Origin: Lentisphaerota bacterium
GTDB lineage: Bacteria; Verrucomicrobiota; Lentisphaeria; Oligosphaerales; JABHEG01
NCBI GenBank assembly: GCA_018676675.1
Contig: JABHEG010000045.1
Span: forward strand, 1-64,000
DNA: 64,000 nt
Direction of reading: 5' to 3'
Under the pieces are notes generated by a model. It did not search any database. It saw only the letters and a list, made by a program, of their open reading frames with translations, and was not told the origin of the DNA. Positions 26,182-35,970 of this stretch are shown piece after piece; position 1 is the first letter of the stretch; every line of letters begins with the position of its first letter. Position numbers and translations under genes: made by a program.

Positions 26182-29100
26182 ATGAAAGCCCCCATCCTCG
26201 TCGCAGCCCTTCTCGCCGCCATTGTTTGCCTCGGAGTCGTGCACGCGGCCCCGAAACAGGGCTCGGCCGAGCCCGAAACTCTGTACACATTGAGCCCCCA
26301 TTTCGATGCGGGTGACGCCTGTCTCGATACGATCCACAACAGGCCCCACGAGTCGAAGGGCTTGCCGCCGGTCGAGCTCACCTTCCTCGAAGGCGTCGCG
26401 CCGTTGGTGCTATGCGAGAATGGTGTGGCCAAGGTCAAGATCATCACTCGCACGTACATCCCGTACTACAGAGACGTCGCTGGGCTGCTCAAAGAGTATC
26501 TTGATATGGTCACCGGTGCGTCTTTCGAGATCGTGGATGACCGTGACCCGGCGGTTCGCGGCATCTTCGTCGGTCCCCTGGACAATGCGACATCGCAGGA
26601 ACTGTTCACCAAGGCGCAGACCAAGGGATTGGACCACTTCACCGTTCAGTCCTTCGACCGCGGGATTGTCCTTGTCGGCAAGGACGCGGATCCGCTTTAC
26701 GGTGTCAAGAACAACATGCCGGAGAAGTACCAGGAAATCAGAGCGCGTTACAGTTTCTACGTGCGTGGGACCTACTTCGCGGCGATCGACTTTCTCGAAC
26801 GCTTCGTCGGCATCCGGCGCTATTCCCCGGGATTCCTGGGCGCCTACTTTCCCGACCTGAGCAGGCGTAGAGTCGTGGTTCCCGCGGTCAGCTACGAAGA
26901 CGCACCGGCTTTTCCCTACCGATCCTGGACCGGGCCGCACATCGGCAATGACGCCAAGTACCTCAAGACAAGCTACCGGGAAGGATCGATCTGGGCCGCC
27001 TACCGACGTCAAAGCACCGCGCTACAGGCGATCGGGAACCATACGGACTGCCTGTGGCACGAGATCTACGCGGGCCGCCCGGAGTTCTTCGCGATGCGCC
27101 GCGACGGCACGCGGATGATGGGGAGGAAGGGACATCAGTCCTCGCAACGCTGCTATACGAATGAAGCAGGATACCAGCAGCATCTCAAGAACATCGACGA
27201 CTGGTACACCTACGGCGACCGCACCGGATCGGAGTACAGAACCTTCACGCGCTCCTACGCCACGCCGAACGAGAGGTATATCTATTGGATGCCCAACGAC
27301 GGCTTCCCCGGGTGCTTCTGCCCGGCCTGCGAAGAGTTGCTCGCCAAGCACGACAGCACGTATCACCCGAAAGTCGTGCAGGAACTCCACTACGCCGCCA
27401 AGCTCGGCCGGGAAATGAAGACGCGCTGGCCGGGCAAGATCCTGAACTACAACCTCTACGGCCAGAAGGTGATCCCGGCAGAATTCGAACTCCCGGACAA
27501 CATCAGCTACACGAAGGTGTTCAACTCCTACTGTGAGGCCTACTGGAAAGAGCCGAAATACCTCGCCTTCGCGCAGGGCATGATCGACACGATGAACGAC
27601 CTGTCCACCGAGAAGGCCATCATCTGGTCGCACTACCCGGTCAAGCCGCGACAGCTGAGCGACATCAACATGCCGTACCCGGCGCCACATGTACTGGCGG
27701 CGTTCTACAGGAAGAACCGCGACAACGTACTTGGCGTCCACGTCAACCTCGGCCCCTGGATGTCCTGGGCCTTCGATAGCTACATCCTCTACGTCTACCA
27801 GAGCATCCTCTGGGATCCGGACGTCGATCCGGATGGGATCCTCGACGAGTACTGCGCCACGCTCTTTGGGCCTGCTGCTGCGGATATGAAGGCGTATTTT
27901 CGTCTACTCATCGACCGCTGGGAAAACGTCAAGTGGTCGTACACGCCCGATGTGGCCCTGCACCGCGCCGCGCATCTGGCACAGACGTTCCCGGCCAAGC
28001 TCTACTGGACGGAGACCTATCCGACAGAGGTCAGGGCCCGACTCCAAGGCATTCTCCTGTCCGCTATGGCCAAGACGACCCCGGGCACGATCTACCACCA
28101 GCGGCTGGTGCACCAGAGCGACGTGGGCGCCGAGTTTTTCCGGCTCGGCGCAGCCGCCGACAGCGGCACCGAAGCGCGCGCCGAGTGCCCGGTACTGACG
28201 CATTCGCTCACCGTCGACGGTTCCCTGGACGAATGGCAGGACGCCGTGCCACTGCCGCTGCAGGAGTCTATGACCGGCAAGACCGCGAAGATCAAGACGG
28301 AGTTCTTCACGGCCCATGACGCCGAAAGTCTCTGTATCGCCGGCAAGGTACATGAACCGGTCGCTGCAGTACTGCCCACTGAACCAGGCGCACAGCTGTA
28401 CGAGCACGATTCGGTGGAGATATTTCTCTGCCCCAACCAGCTCGGCGACGACGAAGGCGGATTCAACAAACGCGGTCGTTTCTACCAGCTCATCCTCAAT
28501 GCGCGCGGCGATGTCGTTACGACTCACCGGGGGCAGAACAAGCGCGACACCGAGAAAATCGCCCTGGAGTTCGACCGCGCCGTGAAGCCGATGGGCAAAG
28601 GGTTTCAGTTTGAGATCAGGATCCCCCATGCCTCGATCAACGCACTGCCGCCGCAGCCTGGGGACGAGTGGGCAGCCAACTTCTACCGCAACCGGAAACG
28701 CGACGATGGCTCGGAGCGCTATTACGCCTGGTCGCCGACCATGGGGAAGGCGTTCTTCTATACCGAGACGTTTGGCTTGTTGCAGTTCCCCAAGCCGGTT
28801 CTCCTCACCGCAGGTTTCGATGGCGGAACCGTCTGGGACAAGGCGGCGCCGGGGACGGAGCATTCTTTCGAGACCCGGGATGGCGTCGGCATCCTTCGCG
28901 TGACCTATCCGGCCAGCGCCGACAAGCCCGTCGCGATCGGGTTCTACAGCAACGCTGTGCTCAAGGACCTCGCCAAACCCATCAGCGTGAGCAGCGCGAT
29001 CCGCTACAACGGCGTCGGCGTGTCGGAGATCGAGTTTTGGGCGCGATCCAAGGCGTGGGAGAAAATGGAGTACCGTTACAACCCCGCTGCGAACCCCGGG

Positions 29101-29283
29101 GAACGCGTCCAGAGCGAGACATGGCAGCACCTGAATGTCGATCGGGCCGTGAAGCGGGGGGCCCATGGCAAGGTCGCCCTCGACAAGATCAGCGATTTCT
29201 ACGCCATCGGTGTTACAGCCACGATACACCCCGGAGCAGACTTCATGCTCGAAGTCAGGCCGGCCAAGGTCTGCGAGAGGTAG
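26182..29283 (+). CDS. Secreted DUF4838 protein with CBM9-like C-domain
   Basis: About 1,033 residues. The true start is the ATG at 26182, since AAAGGAG lies about 10 nt upstream and it opens a clear signal peptide. The N-terminal part (about 70-190) resembles the glycoside hydrolase family 67/20-type alpha-beta lead domain (LLKEYLDMVTGASFEIV; GIFVGPLDN). A TIM-barrel-like middle contains the DUF4838 region (about 430-620: YTKVFNSYCEAYW, LGVHVNLGPWMSW, LDEYCATLFG). From about 674 a CBM9-like domain begins (DGSLDEWQ, HDSVEIFL, FEIRIPHASI). The family is common in Lentisphaerae, Bacteroidetes and Planctomycetes glycan clusters, and its activity is undefined. Confidence 0.78.
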   Translation: MKAPILVAALLAAIVCLGVVHAAPKQGSAEPETLYTLSPHFDAGDACLDTIHNRPHESKGLPPVELTFLEGVAPLVLCENGVAKVKIITRTYIPYYRDVAGLLKEYLDMVTGASFEIVDDRDPAVRGIFVGPLDNATSQELFTKAQTKGLDHFTVQSFDRGIVLVGKDADPLYGVKNNMPEKYQEIRARYSFYVRGTYFAAIDFLERFVGIRRYSPGFLGAYFPDLSRRRVVVPAVSYEDAPAFPYRSWTGPHIGNDAKYLKTSYREGSIWAAYRRQSTALQAIGNHTDCLWHEIYAGRPEFFAMRRDGTRMMGRKGHQSSQRCYTNEAGYQQHLKNIDDWYTYGDRTGSEYRTFTRSYATPNERYIYWMPNDGFPGCFCPACEELLAKHDSTYHPKVVQELHYAAKLGREMKTRWPGKILNYNLYGQKVIPAEFELPDNISYTKVFNSYCEAYWKEPKYLAFAQGMIDTMNDLSTEKAIIWSHYPVKPRQLSDINMPYPAPHVLAAFYRKNRDNVLGVHVNLGPWMSWAFDSYILYVYQSILWDPDVDPDGILDEYCATLFGPAAADMKAYFRLLIDRWENVKWSYTPDVALHRAAHLAQTFPAKLYWTETYPTEVRARLQGILLSAMAKTTPGTIYHQRLVHQSDVGAEFFRLGAAADSGTEARAECPVLTHSLTVDGSLDEWQDAVPLPLQESMTGKTAKIKTEFFTAHDAESLCIAGKVHEPVAAVLPTEPGAQLYEHDSVEIFLCPNQLGDDEGGFNKRGRFYQLILNARGDVVTTHRGQNKRDTEKIALEFDRAVKPMGKGFQFEIRIPHASINALPPQPGDEWAANFYRNRKRDDGSERYYAWSPTMGKAFFYTETFGLLQFPKPVLLTAGFDGGTVWDKAAPGTEHSFETRDGVGILRVTYPASADKPVAIGFYSNAVLKDLAKPISVSSAIRYNGVGVSEIEFWARSKAWEKMEYRYNPAANPGERVQSETWQHLNVDRAVKRGAHGKVALDKISDFYAIGVTATIHPGADFMLEVRPAKVCER

Positions 29284-29365
29284 GGGCAGGTACAGCGGGA
29301 AGCCACGGGCATAGGTGAAGGACTCCCCGCCCTTCTCGCCCCCCCCTGCAAGTCTTGATCCCATC

Positions 29366-29388
29366 CCGTTCCTGACCTCCAGGAACGG
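29366..29388. terminator. Hairpin between convergent genes
   Basis: A perfect 9 bp stem (CCGTTCCTG at 29366-29374, CAGGAACGG at 29380-29388) with a 5 nt loop lies in the ~300 nt between two convergent stops. There is no T-tract, so it may be a weak or Rho-assisted terminator, or chance. The rest of 29284-29579 holds no recognisable gene. Confidence 0.3.
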
Positions 29389-29579
29389 CTCGGCGACACT
29401 CTGGCATTCCCCCGGGGCATCCTCCATATCGAGAAGCTCGCTGTAGCCGCTGGAAATGCCAGCTGTCCTTCCCGGCATGTCGGCTTTCAGACACCGCTGA
29501 CCAACGCAGTCCAAACTCCGGGACAACACTCCGGCCACTCCACTGCTCCGTCATTCCCCGAGATGACTCTGGCGAGATG

Positions 29580-30791
29580 TCATACATCTTCCAGACCGAA
29601 TATGCGCCTCGGATTCTCATAGTAGGACCGGTCTATGAACTCCCGCGCATACGTCTCGTCGATGATTCGGGCCTCGATCGCGTCCTCAAGCACGTCGGCA
29701 ATGAGCTGCCGCGTGAGACGGTCGACCCCCGCGATGTCCTCTGGATAGCTGCTGTCGGAGCCCCAACACATTCGGTCGTGTGGCACCATGGCCAGCCACT
29801 CGGCCAGAGCGTGCTTGAAGCGTAGTGGGGTGACCCACCCGATCCAGGTGAAGTCGATTATCACATTCTCGAACATCCCCGCCAGATAAGACGTTTCTCC
29901 CACATAGGGATTTCCGCCGTGGAGCAGCACGAATGTCATATCCCGGTAGCGCCTATCCACGAGAACGTTGTGGAACTCCATGGGGTTGGTCTGGCACAGG
30001 CTGCCGTGTCCCCAGTTCTGGTAGCCGGTGTGAACGACCACCGGGAACTCGTTCCGCCTGCATGCTGCAAGGATGTGGTGGAACGCGAAGTCATGCACGA
30101 TCCGGCGATCCTCGAAGGTCATGTCGTTCTTCTTTGAGAAGGCACGGCGGGCATCACGCTCAGTGGGGTCGGACACCTTCAACCCCCACGTGTAGGCCAT
30201 CGCCGTCTTCATCCCCACCACACCATGGGACCGCCACTGATCGATCTCCGCATCCAGATCCGCAAGATAGCTATCCAGCGTCGGCAATGGGCCGAGCTGC
30301 TTGCAGAGGCAGTTGTAGTAGGTGTCGCTGAGTTCCGGGTAGTCGGGTGACGGCACGATGTCCTCCCCATTGATCACCTCATCGATGTACGCCAGATACG
30401 CCAGGCGATTGCCCGCAATGCCTGCAAAAGGGCGGGTGTCCTTCGGCTTGAACCCGCAGAAGGCAATCTGCTTCTTGATACCCACCACGTCCATGGCGTG
30501 CTCAATGGCGCCCCACGCGCCCTTTTCACGGAGCGCCGCTGCCTTGTCGAAGGCCGCCTGCGATGAATCGGGTCGCAAGAAAACACCCGCATCCTCCCCG
30601 TAGAGCACACGACACGCCTCAGCCGCGGCACGGGAGGAGTGCATGGCGCGGGTGGTGGCAAAACTCGCCCAGTTGGTCGCGCCCTCGGCAAGCCCGCCAT
30701 AGGACTCGTTCAGATGGGCGTGCGTGTCGAGCCGGCTCCGGCTCAGACAGGTTGCTCGAATATCGGAAGCGTTCTCGTTCACGCGCCTCAA
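29580..30791 (-). CDS. Amidohydrolase (amidohydrolase_2-type metal-dependent hydrolase)
   Basis: 403 residues with the signature of the amidohydrolase superfamily: an N-terminal DTHAHLN (HxH metal site), central VVVHTGYQNWG (third histidine), LLHGGNPYVG (fourth) and CWGSDSSYPED (catalytic aspartate). This layout fits the amidohydrolase_2 subfamily, which decarboxylates or hydrolyses small ring or lactone compounds; the substrate is unknown. The gene starts 4 nt inside the end of the larger upstream gene on the same strand (ATGA-type overlap), so the two are co-translated. Confidence 0.8.
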   Translation of the reverse strand: MRRVNENASDIRATCLSRSRLDTHAHLNESYGGLAEGATNWASFATTRAMHSSRAAAEACRVLYGEDAGVFLRPDSSQAAFDKAAALREKGAWGAIEHAMDVVGIKKQIAFCGFKPKDTRPFAGIAGNRLAYLAYIDEVINGEDIVPSPDYPELSDTYYNCLCKQLGPLPTLDSYLADLDAEIDQWRSHGVVGMKTAMAYTWGLKVSDPTERDARRAFSKKNDMTFEDRRIVHDFAFHHILAACRRNEFPVVVHTGYQNWGHGSLCQTNPMEFHNVLVDRRYRDMTFVLLHGGNPYVGETSYLAGMFENVIIDFTWIGWVTPLRFKHALAEWLAMVPHDRMCWGSDSSYPEDIAGVDRLTRQLIADVLEDAIEARIIDETYAREFIDRSYYENPRRIFGLEDV

Positions 30792-33700
30792 CCTTCCGTG
30801 GTCGTGTCTCTGAGCAAATGGAAAGAAGATTGGTAGACACAGTCGCCAATGGGGCCCGGGCTACGCGGTCGCGCCCGATCGAGCAGGCCGGTCCAGGTGC
30901 ACGCACCCCGGTACCGCGCCTCAGCCACTCGCGTTCCCAGCGCCTTCACAACATCGCTTTCCTTCACGCTCACCGTCCAGTCCGGACGCTGGCCGATCCG
31001 GTACACGTTGCCAAACACACGAGAATCGCAACCGTAGAGCCGTTCTGCTCGCCATGGGGGCAGACCAAGTTCCGCCAACTCCGGAAACCGCGCTGGATCT
31101 GCGGCCGAATCGAAGGCGTTGATTAGCGCGCGCGCGAACAGGCCGACATCTGCGGCCCAGTAGCCTTCCTGCAGGATGGGCCATTCGGCGATCACGATCC
31201 GGGGTCTGATCGAGCGGATGATCGCAGCCAGTCGGCGCTCGGCCGGCTCGATGCCCTGCCAGTTCTGATACAGGTGATGGATACGGTGCGGCTCGCGGCG
31301 CCGACCGCCGGGCATGTCCAGCATGCTGCGAACAGTGCGCATGCCGGCTTCCAGGCACCCGACGGTCGTGTTCGCGCGCGTCCGCCCTTCGTAGGGCCCG
31401 CTCAAATGGACGCTGCGCCCGCCGATCGCCATGGCGATGTCGTAGTCATCCGCCATGGCGACCCAGCAGGTCGAGTTGACGTGGTGGCCATGTGGCGTCC
31501 CGTAAAGGACGCGCGGCGCTACTGCCCCACTCGCGACCTGTTCCCAGCCGGCCTCGACGCGCCGCGCAATGGCACCGAACTCGCCCGCCGCCCACGCCCG
31601 GCCCTGCCGGTCAAAGCAGATGTCGCGCAACCCCGTACAGAACGGGCCGGGCTCGCGCTGCCAGGTGTTGCCGCCGTCTTCGGTCCGGAACACGACCGAG
31701 CCCGGCTCGCCAGCAACCGTGCCCGTCCGTTCATCGACAAACCGGACGGCCCGAAAATGCATGACATCAGCCGCAGCGTCGGACACCCCCAAGTCGACCG
31801 GTTGCCAACTGCGCCCGCCGTCACCCGTCCGCATGAACGTTCCCCGGTCGCCCGCAATCCAGCCCACGCGCGGGTTCAGGAAATGGACCGCCTGTATGGC
31901 GGCACGCAGGCCGAACGGTGCGTCCTGGGTCTGAGCGTCCCGACGCTCCCAGGTCCGACCGCCGTCAGACGTCGCGACAACGACGCCCTCCTCGCCTGCG
32001 GCCCAGCCGTGATTGTCATCCACAAAATGGACGGACGTGAACCAGCTATCTGTTCCCGTGTTGGCCAGGTGTTGCCACGACTCGCCGCTGTCATTCGTTT
32101 TCAGCACTACCCCGTACCCACCCACGGCATACCCGACGCTGTCGCTGGCAAAAGAGAGGCCGAACAAATGCGCGGCGCCGTCCCTGAAAACGGTGCGCCA
32201 GTTTTGGCCGCCATCGGATGTCACCAGAATTACTCCGGCAGTGCCAGTGACAGCGACGCGCTGACTCCGCGGGCGCCCGCCCACCGCAAAGCCACGCCAT
32301 TCGTCGAGGAAGAAGACCTTCTCCAGAGCATAGTCGATGTCGGCCGGCTGCGTACGCCACGTGACGCCCCCGTCGTCCGTGTGCCGAATTGTGCCCAATC
32401 CGCCCACTGCCCAGCCCTTGTCCGGCGTGGGGAAGTCAAGCCCCGTCAGCGTGTCCGCGGCCGCCGTGGGCGAGGTCCCGCGCTCGACGCCTTCGTCCGT
32501 TTCACCGGGAACAATCACGCGGCCCGAGGTCTCAGCACGCGGCAACGGCCCGTCGAAACGCAGGAAGCCGAGCCGTTCCAGCAGCCGGCAGCGGCCGTAC
32601 TCCGGCGACCACGCACTAATCTCCGAGCCCACGCAGTCCGGGCTTGACGTGTCCCGCGCGCCACGGGCGCGCTTGAGGTTGCAGCGCCACATGTTCGTCG
32701 CGTGATCGAGGCCGTGCAGCGAACGAAGCGGGATCGCTAGACGCGCCTCCCAACGATCATCCCGGATCGCGACCCGCACGTTGAGAGCCGGGCGCCAGCA
32801 GTCGCCTTCGTACAGGGCACAGGCGCCGTAGGGATCGTGGTAACGCGTCAGCACGTCACCACGCGAGTTCACGAGGACGTGGCAGTACCCGCCGTGGTAG
32901 ACATCCGTACCTTCAAGGCCCGGCGCCACAATGGCCTCCACATGGTCGCCCCAGTCCAGTCCAAACGCTTCACGCCGGTCCAGGTAATTGGCGCGGCGGT
33001 TGTCTGCGCCGTACTTCGCCAGTTCCTCGTCGCGGGTGAGCACGCGTAGGTTCGCTATGTCGTCGTCGTGGCAGTCGAAGCGTACGTACAGGAACTGCGC
33101 GTCATAGGCGATGCGCACGTCCGTCTTGTGTTGGGGTTCGCCCCCGGTCTGATCCAGCCAGAGATCGCTGATCGTCTCAGCATCGGCCCATACCGCATCG
33201 CCCAAGCCCGTTGTCTCGCCCGGAACGGGCCGGACATCAAGTGACGACACGTCCCGCAGCACGACGCGATCAACAGAGGGCAGTTCGGAGGCGATGTACG
33301 CATGTCGCGGCCCGGGTACGTCAAACTCCTCCGGAGTCGAGAGGAAACGGCCCTCACCCAGATCGTTGTCCGTTTGCCGGAAGAAGGTCGATTCGGCCGC
33401 ACGCGTCCACTCAGACATGGCTCCGCCGCGCGGGGGTCGATACCGGAACACGTCCAAGCCCCAGACGCTGTCGCACACGGGAAGCGGCTCCAGATTCGTC
33501 AACGGCACGGTTGCGTCCACAACCCAACCGTCGTCGGTCCGGGACACGTCCGCGACAGCGCCCGACTTCCAGCACGGCCAGAACACGCCGCCGTCCCAGG
33601 GGTCGTAGAACGCGCTCACAATCTCCCCGCTCGGTGCCATAGCAACGTAGTAGTAACTCCCCTCGAGGTAGACGCGCGGTTCGGCATGGCGTGACGGCGG

Positions 33701-34354
33701 GTCGGCCAGAAGCGGCAGCGGATCCCGGACGAACCGCACCGGGGAAAGATACGCAGGGCAATCCCCGGCCGCCACCGCGCACAGCGTCACGACCACACAG
33801 TCATCAGTGAAGATGCTGCGCTCGCGGTCACCGACCTCTTGAGCCCACTTGAGGAAGCGATCCTGGCCTTCTCGCCAAGCAACGGAGTCTTTCAACGCTT
33901 CAGTATCGCCGGACCACAGGAGCTCCGCGTCCGGATCGGTCGGTTCGGAGGGCGCGAAAGAGACATCCGCGACGCGATCCTCGCAACACGCGATCCGCAG
34001 CCGAATGCGATCGCTCTCAATATGGCATGAGACATGGGCGGCATGGGCGGCGGGCGTGCCGTCGAAATCGCGGATGAACGTGTCGAGGCACCCGTCCGGG
34101 TTGGAGACGGCGTCAAGAAGCGGCAGGTCCGTCGCGGGCCGGTTCTGCCGGGCCAGGCTCGGCGGCTTCTGCAACTCCCACCCCTCGGCGGCCATGAGCT
34201 GAGCCAGCTCGTCGAGCGTGACGCCGCACTTCTCGGCCACATTCGGCAGGACGTTGAAGCTGGCCCAGTAATGCGTGCGCAGGAAATCGACGAACGCCAC
34301 GCCATGGCGCCGCTGGAGTCGTTCGCACCGAGGCGGGGTCGAGCTGGGATGCAT
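30788..34354 (-). CDS. Giant protein: CBM9-like, Ycf48-like propeller and degenerate LmbE-like domain
   Basis: About 1,188 residues; the ATG at 34354 has AAGGAAGG 5-6 nt upstream and is preferred to an earlier one at 34378. Residues of about 100-590 contain segments like the CBM9-like glycan-binding fold (FLYVRFDCHDDD, VEAIVAPG). From about 640 to 930 there are repeated TDDGG-x-TW, SDGGQNW, NDSGESW, SDGGRTW and GDGGRSW motifs, a Ycf48/sortilin-type propeller. From about 945 the sequence has the outline of LmbE/PIG-L-like deacetylases (GCLEAGMRTVRSML, IIRSIRPRIVIAEW), but the HPDD metal motif is replaced by AMADDYD and HPDH by EGYW, so it is probably inactive. No signal peptide is apparent. 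It shares a 4 nt overlap with the amidohydrolase gene. Confidence 0.7.
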   Translation of the reverse strand: MHPSSTPPRCERLQRRHGVAFVDFLRTHYWASFNVLPNVAEKCGVTLDELAQLMAAEGWELQKPPSLARQNRPATDLPLLDAVSNPDGCLDTFIRDFDGTPAAHAAHVSCHIESDRIRLRIACCEDRVADVSFAPSEPTDPDAELLWSGDTEALKDSVAWREGQDRFLKWAQEVGDRERSIFTDDCVVVTLCAVAAGDCPAYLSPVRFVRDPLPLLADPPSRHAEPRVYLEGSYYYVAMAPSGEIVSAFYDPWDGGVFWPCWKSGAVADVSRTDDGWVVDATVPLTNLEPLPVCDSVWGLDVFRYRPPRGGAMSEWTRAAESTFFRQTDNDLGEGRFLSTPEEFDVPGPRHAYIASELPSVDRVVLRDVSSLDVRPVPGETTGLGDAVWADAETISDLWLDQTGGEPQHKTDVRIAYDAQFLYVRFDCHDDDIANLRVLTRDEELAKYGADNRRANYLDRREAFGLDWGDHVEAIVAPGLEGTDVYHGGYCHVLVNSRGDVLTRYHDPYGACALYEGDCWRPALNVRVAIRDDRWEARLAIPLRSLHGLDHATNMWRCNLKRARGARDTSSPDCVGSEISAWSPEYGRCRLLERLGFLRFDGPLPRAETSGRVIVPGETDEGVERGTSPTAAADTLTGLDFPTPDKGWAVGGLGTIRHTDDGGVTWRTQPADIDYALEKVFFLDEWRGFAVGGRPRSQRVAVTGTAGVILVTSDGGQNWRTVFRDGAAHLFGLSFASDSVGYAVGGYGVVLKTNDSGESWQHLANTGTDSWFTSVHFVDDNHGWAAGEEGVVVATSDGGRTWERRDAQTQDAPFGLRAAIQAVHFLNPRVGWIAGDRGTFMRTGDGGRSWQPVDLGVSDAAADVMHFRAVRFVDERTGTVAGEPGSVVFRTEDGGNTWQREPGPFCTGLRDICFDRQGRAWAAGEFGAIARRVEAGWEQVASGAVAPRVLYGTPHGHHVNSTCWVAMADDYDIAMAIGGRSVHLSGPYEGRTRANTTVGCLEAGMRTVRSMLDMPGGRRREPHRIHHLYQNWQGIEPAERRLAAIIRSIRPRIVIAEWPILQEGYWAADVGLFARALINAFDSAADPARFPELAELGLPPWRAERLYGCDSRVFGNVYRIGQRPDWTVSVKESDVVKALGTRVAEARYRGACTWTGLLDRARPRSPGPIGDCVYQSSFHLLRDTTTEG

Positions 34355-34486
34355 GGTCACCTTCCTTGCACTGAACAAGGCCAGTCGGACAGAATCGACG
34401 CAGAGGCGGCAGCCGCCCGTCTTTCCTCAGTATTATAGAGGGCAATCTGAGGCAATGACATGAGGAACCACTGCTTGACCGCGATC

Positions 34487-34519
34487 CTGACGCTCCTCGG
34501 CTCGAACCCTCTGGATTCT
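34487..34519 (-). pseudogene. Small tRNA-Ser fragment with insert remnant
   Basis: On the minus strand this reads the variable-arm and T-arm end of a serine tRNA (CCAGAGGGTTCGA) joined to the first 15 nt of the 66 bp insert found in the two larger copies (34487-34501). It is a remnant and cannot be a functional tRNA. Confidence 0.6.
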
Positions 34520-34538
34520 CACCCCCCCTTCCCCAAAC

Positions 34539-34563
34539 GAAAAACGCCCGCAGTAGACGGGCG
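34539..34563 (-). terminator. Intrinsic terminator downstream of the broken tRNA-Ser
   Basis: On the minus strand CGCCCG...CGGGCG pairs around a short loop and is followed by TTTTT (34539-34544). It matches in position the terminator that follows the intact tRNA-Ser at 41446-41473, so it was probably copied with it. Confidence 0.65.
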
Positions 34564-34574
34564 TCCGGATGCGT

Positions 34575-34701
34575 ATGGCGGAGAGGCAGGGATTGATGTT
34601 CGCATCCGCTCACTGCTCTCGCTGCGCTCGAGCCCGTCTCGTCACTGACGCTCCTCGGCTCGAACCCTAGGAACACCATAAGTGCTCAGTGGTCTTCGAG
34701 A
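34575..34701 (-). pseudogene. tRNA-Ser pseudogene with a 66 bp T-loop insertion
   Basis: Read on the minus strand, the 3' part of tRNA-Ser (anticodon loop, anticodon 3' stem, long variable arm, T-stem) is present at 34660-34701, and the acceptor end TCTCCGCCA at 34575-34593. Between TTCGA and ATCCC a 66 bp insert (34594-34659) interrupts the T-loop. The D-arm and 5' acceptor strand are missing, so the copy is not functional. 41 nt match the intact gene at 41482-41572 with one mismatch. A near-identical insert (two mismatches) lies in the copy at 41319-41425. Confidence 0.8.
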
Positions 34702-35103
34702 ACACTCCACCACGAAATGGGCGGGAGAACAGTCGGAATCAGCTTTCCATCAGTTGTTTGTGCTTCTCTCAACGACTCCGTCCTCTTCCTAAGAACAGTG
34801 TCATTTCAGGAAAACAGTGTCGCCAATTGATGGCGCTGACGCGGCAGAATGGGGACAGCTCAAACGCGCATCAGCCCCTAGATGCGGGGCGGACCTCGGT
34901 CCGGCAGCGTCAACCACTTCGTTTGCCAGCAGTTGCAGCGATTCGGGGTGCTTCTGTGCGAAATAGGGCTGGCGGCAAAGCCATAGCGCACGCCCAATAT
35001 CCCACTCGGATGAGCTTCCGAACGGGACGGGCAGAATGGGCTGGCGTGTTTGCCGCGGGGCACTCGAGAAACGGCGAGTACGCGCACATGAAGCCTTTAC
35101 CCG
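34702..35103. other. Intergenic region left of the AbiE pair
   Basis: No recognisable gene or RNA. A 70-codon antisense frame at 34878-35087 has no ribosome site and no motif. The sequence is downstream of the AbiE operon and to the left of it the tRNA fragments begin. Confidence 0.35.
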
Positions 35104-35970
35104 TCAGCGGTGTCTCGCTGCCGACAGCAACGGCCAGAGGCGCTTCCTAAGGCCAGCGAGCACGATGGCCAGATCGAGACCGAAGGCGGACAGCGAACTG
35201 CGCCGGAGGAATGCCCGCCATTGCGTTTCCTTGATGTCGTCCTCAAGGAACTCCGGTGTGAAGGCGACAGGCACTTCATCGGGGAGAGGAACGTCGCGCC
35301 GGTCGAACGTGGCTCGGATCGCATTGCACAGAAGCTCATCCTCGATGTCCATGTGCGCCAGGATCACATGCATGTCGTAGAAGTCCTTCATCCGGCTGTT
35401 GAGAGCACCGAGGACGACAGTGGCATTGAGCTTTTCCGCCACGACCGTTGCCGGGTGGTAGGCGCGGAGCCGCGGCGCGGGGTAATCCAGAATCGCCGGA
35501 TACTCGATTTCCCTGGGTTCGGGTATCACGGCATCGCCAAGTCCGACATCAATCTGGATCGCCAGACGGGCACGCCCAAGGAAACCCAGCAACCGGACGC
35601 GGACACCATGGTACTCTTGGTCGTCGCGAATGTCATCGATCTTGACGGAAGTCGGGTCGAAGTGGAGACCGTCGTCCTCCACCTTGGCCGTGCAGGCGTC
35701 AGCGAAGATGGCGCGCAAGCGGCCATGGGTGAGATCGCCGAGGCCCAGCAGGTCAATGTTCCGTGTAGACCGCCCCGGAACGTCGTGCCACAGGGCGAAG
35801 AGCATCGCCCCTTTGAGCACGAAGGTCTCGGCATGACCGGCGGCCTGGATGCGATACAAGAGGCGTTCCAGACCGTAGCGCAGCAGTAGGTGGTTGAACT
35901 GCTCCCCGGTCGTGTCGCGGATATTGAGCAACCGCTGGTGCACGGATTTGGAGATGTTCTCGGCGCTCAC
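35104..35970 (-). CDS. abiEii: AbiEii/AbiGii-type nucleotidyltransferase toxin
   Basis: 288 residues. The GTG at 35970 is preferred because GGAG precedes it and it overlaps the antitoxin stop (GTGA). The fold is the nucleotidyltransferase of the AbiEii/AbiGii toxins: VLKGAM with Lys53 and Gly54, the metal-binding strand at 67-74, and the C-terminal LNSRMKDFYD motif that is diagnostic for the family. AbiEii toxins modify RNA (tRNA pyrimidines in characterised cases) and abort phage infection or stabilise DNA. In the strand that normally carries two aspartates (D-x-D) the first is asparagine (Asn71-Ile-Asp73), which could lower activity. Confidence 0.82.
   Translation of the reverse strand: MSAENISKSVHQRLLNIRDTTGEQFNHLLLRYGLERLLYRIQAAGHAETFVLKGAMLFALWHDVPGRSTRNIDLLGLGDLTHGRLRAIFADACTAKVEDDGLHFDPTSVKIDDIRDDQEYHGVRVRLLGFLGRARLAIQIDVGLGDAVIPEPREIEYPAILDYPAPRLRAYHPATVVAEKLNATVVLGALNSRMKDFYDMHVILAHMDIEDELLCNAIRATFDRRDVPLPDEVPVAFTPEFLEDDIKETQWRAFLRRSSLSAFGLDLAIVLAGLRKRLWPLLSAARHR

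Noticed and set aside
27904..29538. A 544-codon antisense frame across the DUF4838 gene
   Set aside because: It overlaps the CBM9-like domain on the other strand and shows no recognisable domain.
31274..32647. A 457-codon plus-strand frame inside the large propeller gene
   Set aside because: It is antisense to repeated propeller motifs and has no ribosome site.
34575..34701. tRNA-Ser copy considered as a functional intron-containing tRNA
   Set aside because: The 5' half (acceptor strand and D-arm) is absent, so it cannot fold as a tRNA even if the T-loop insert were removed.
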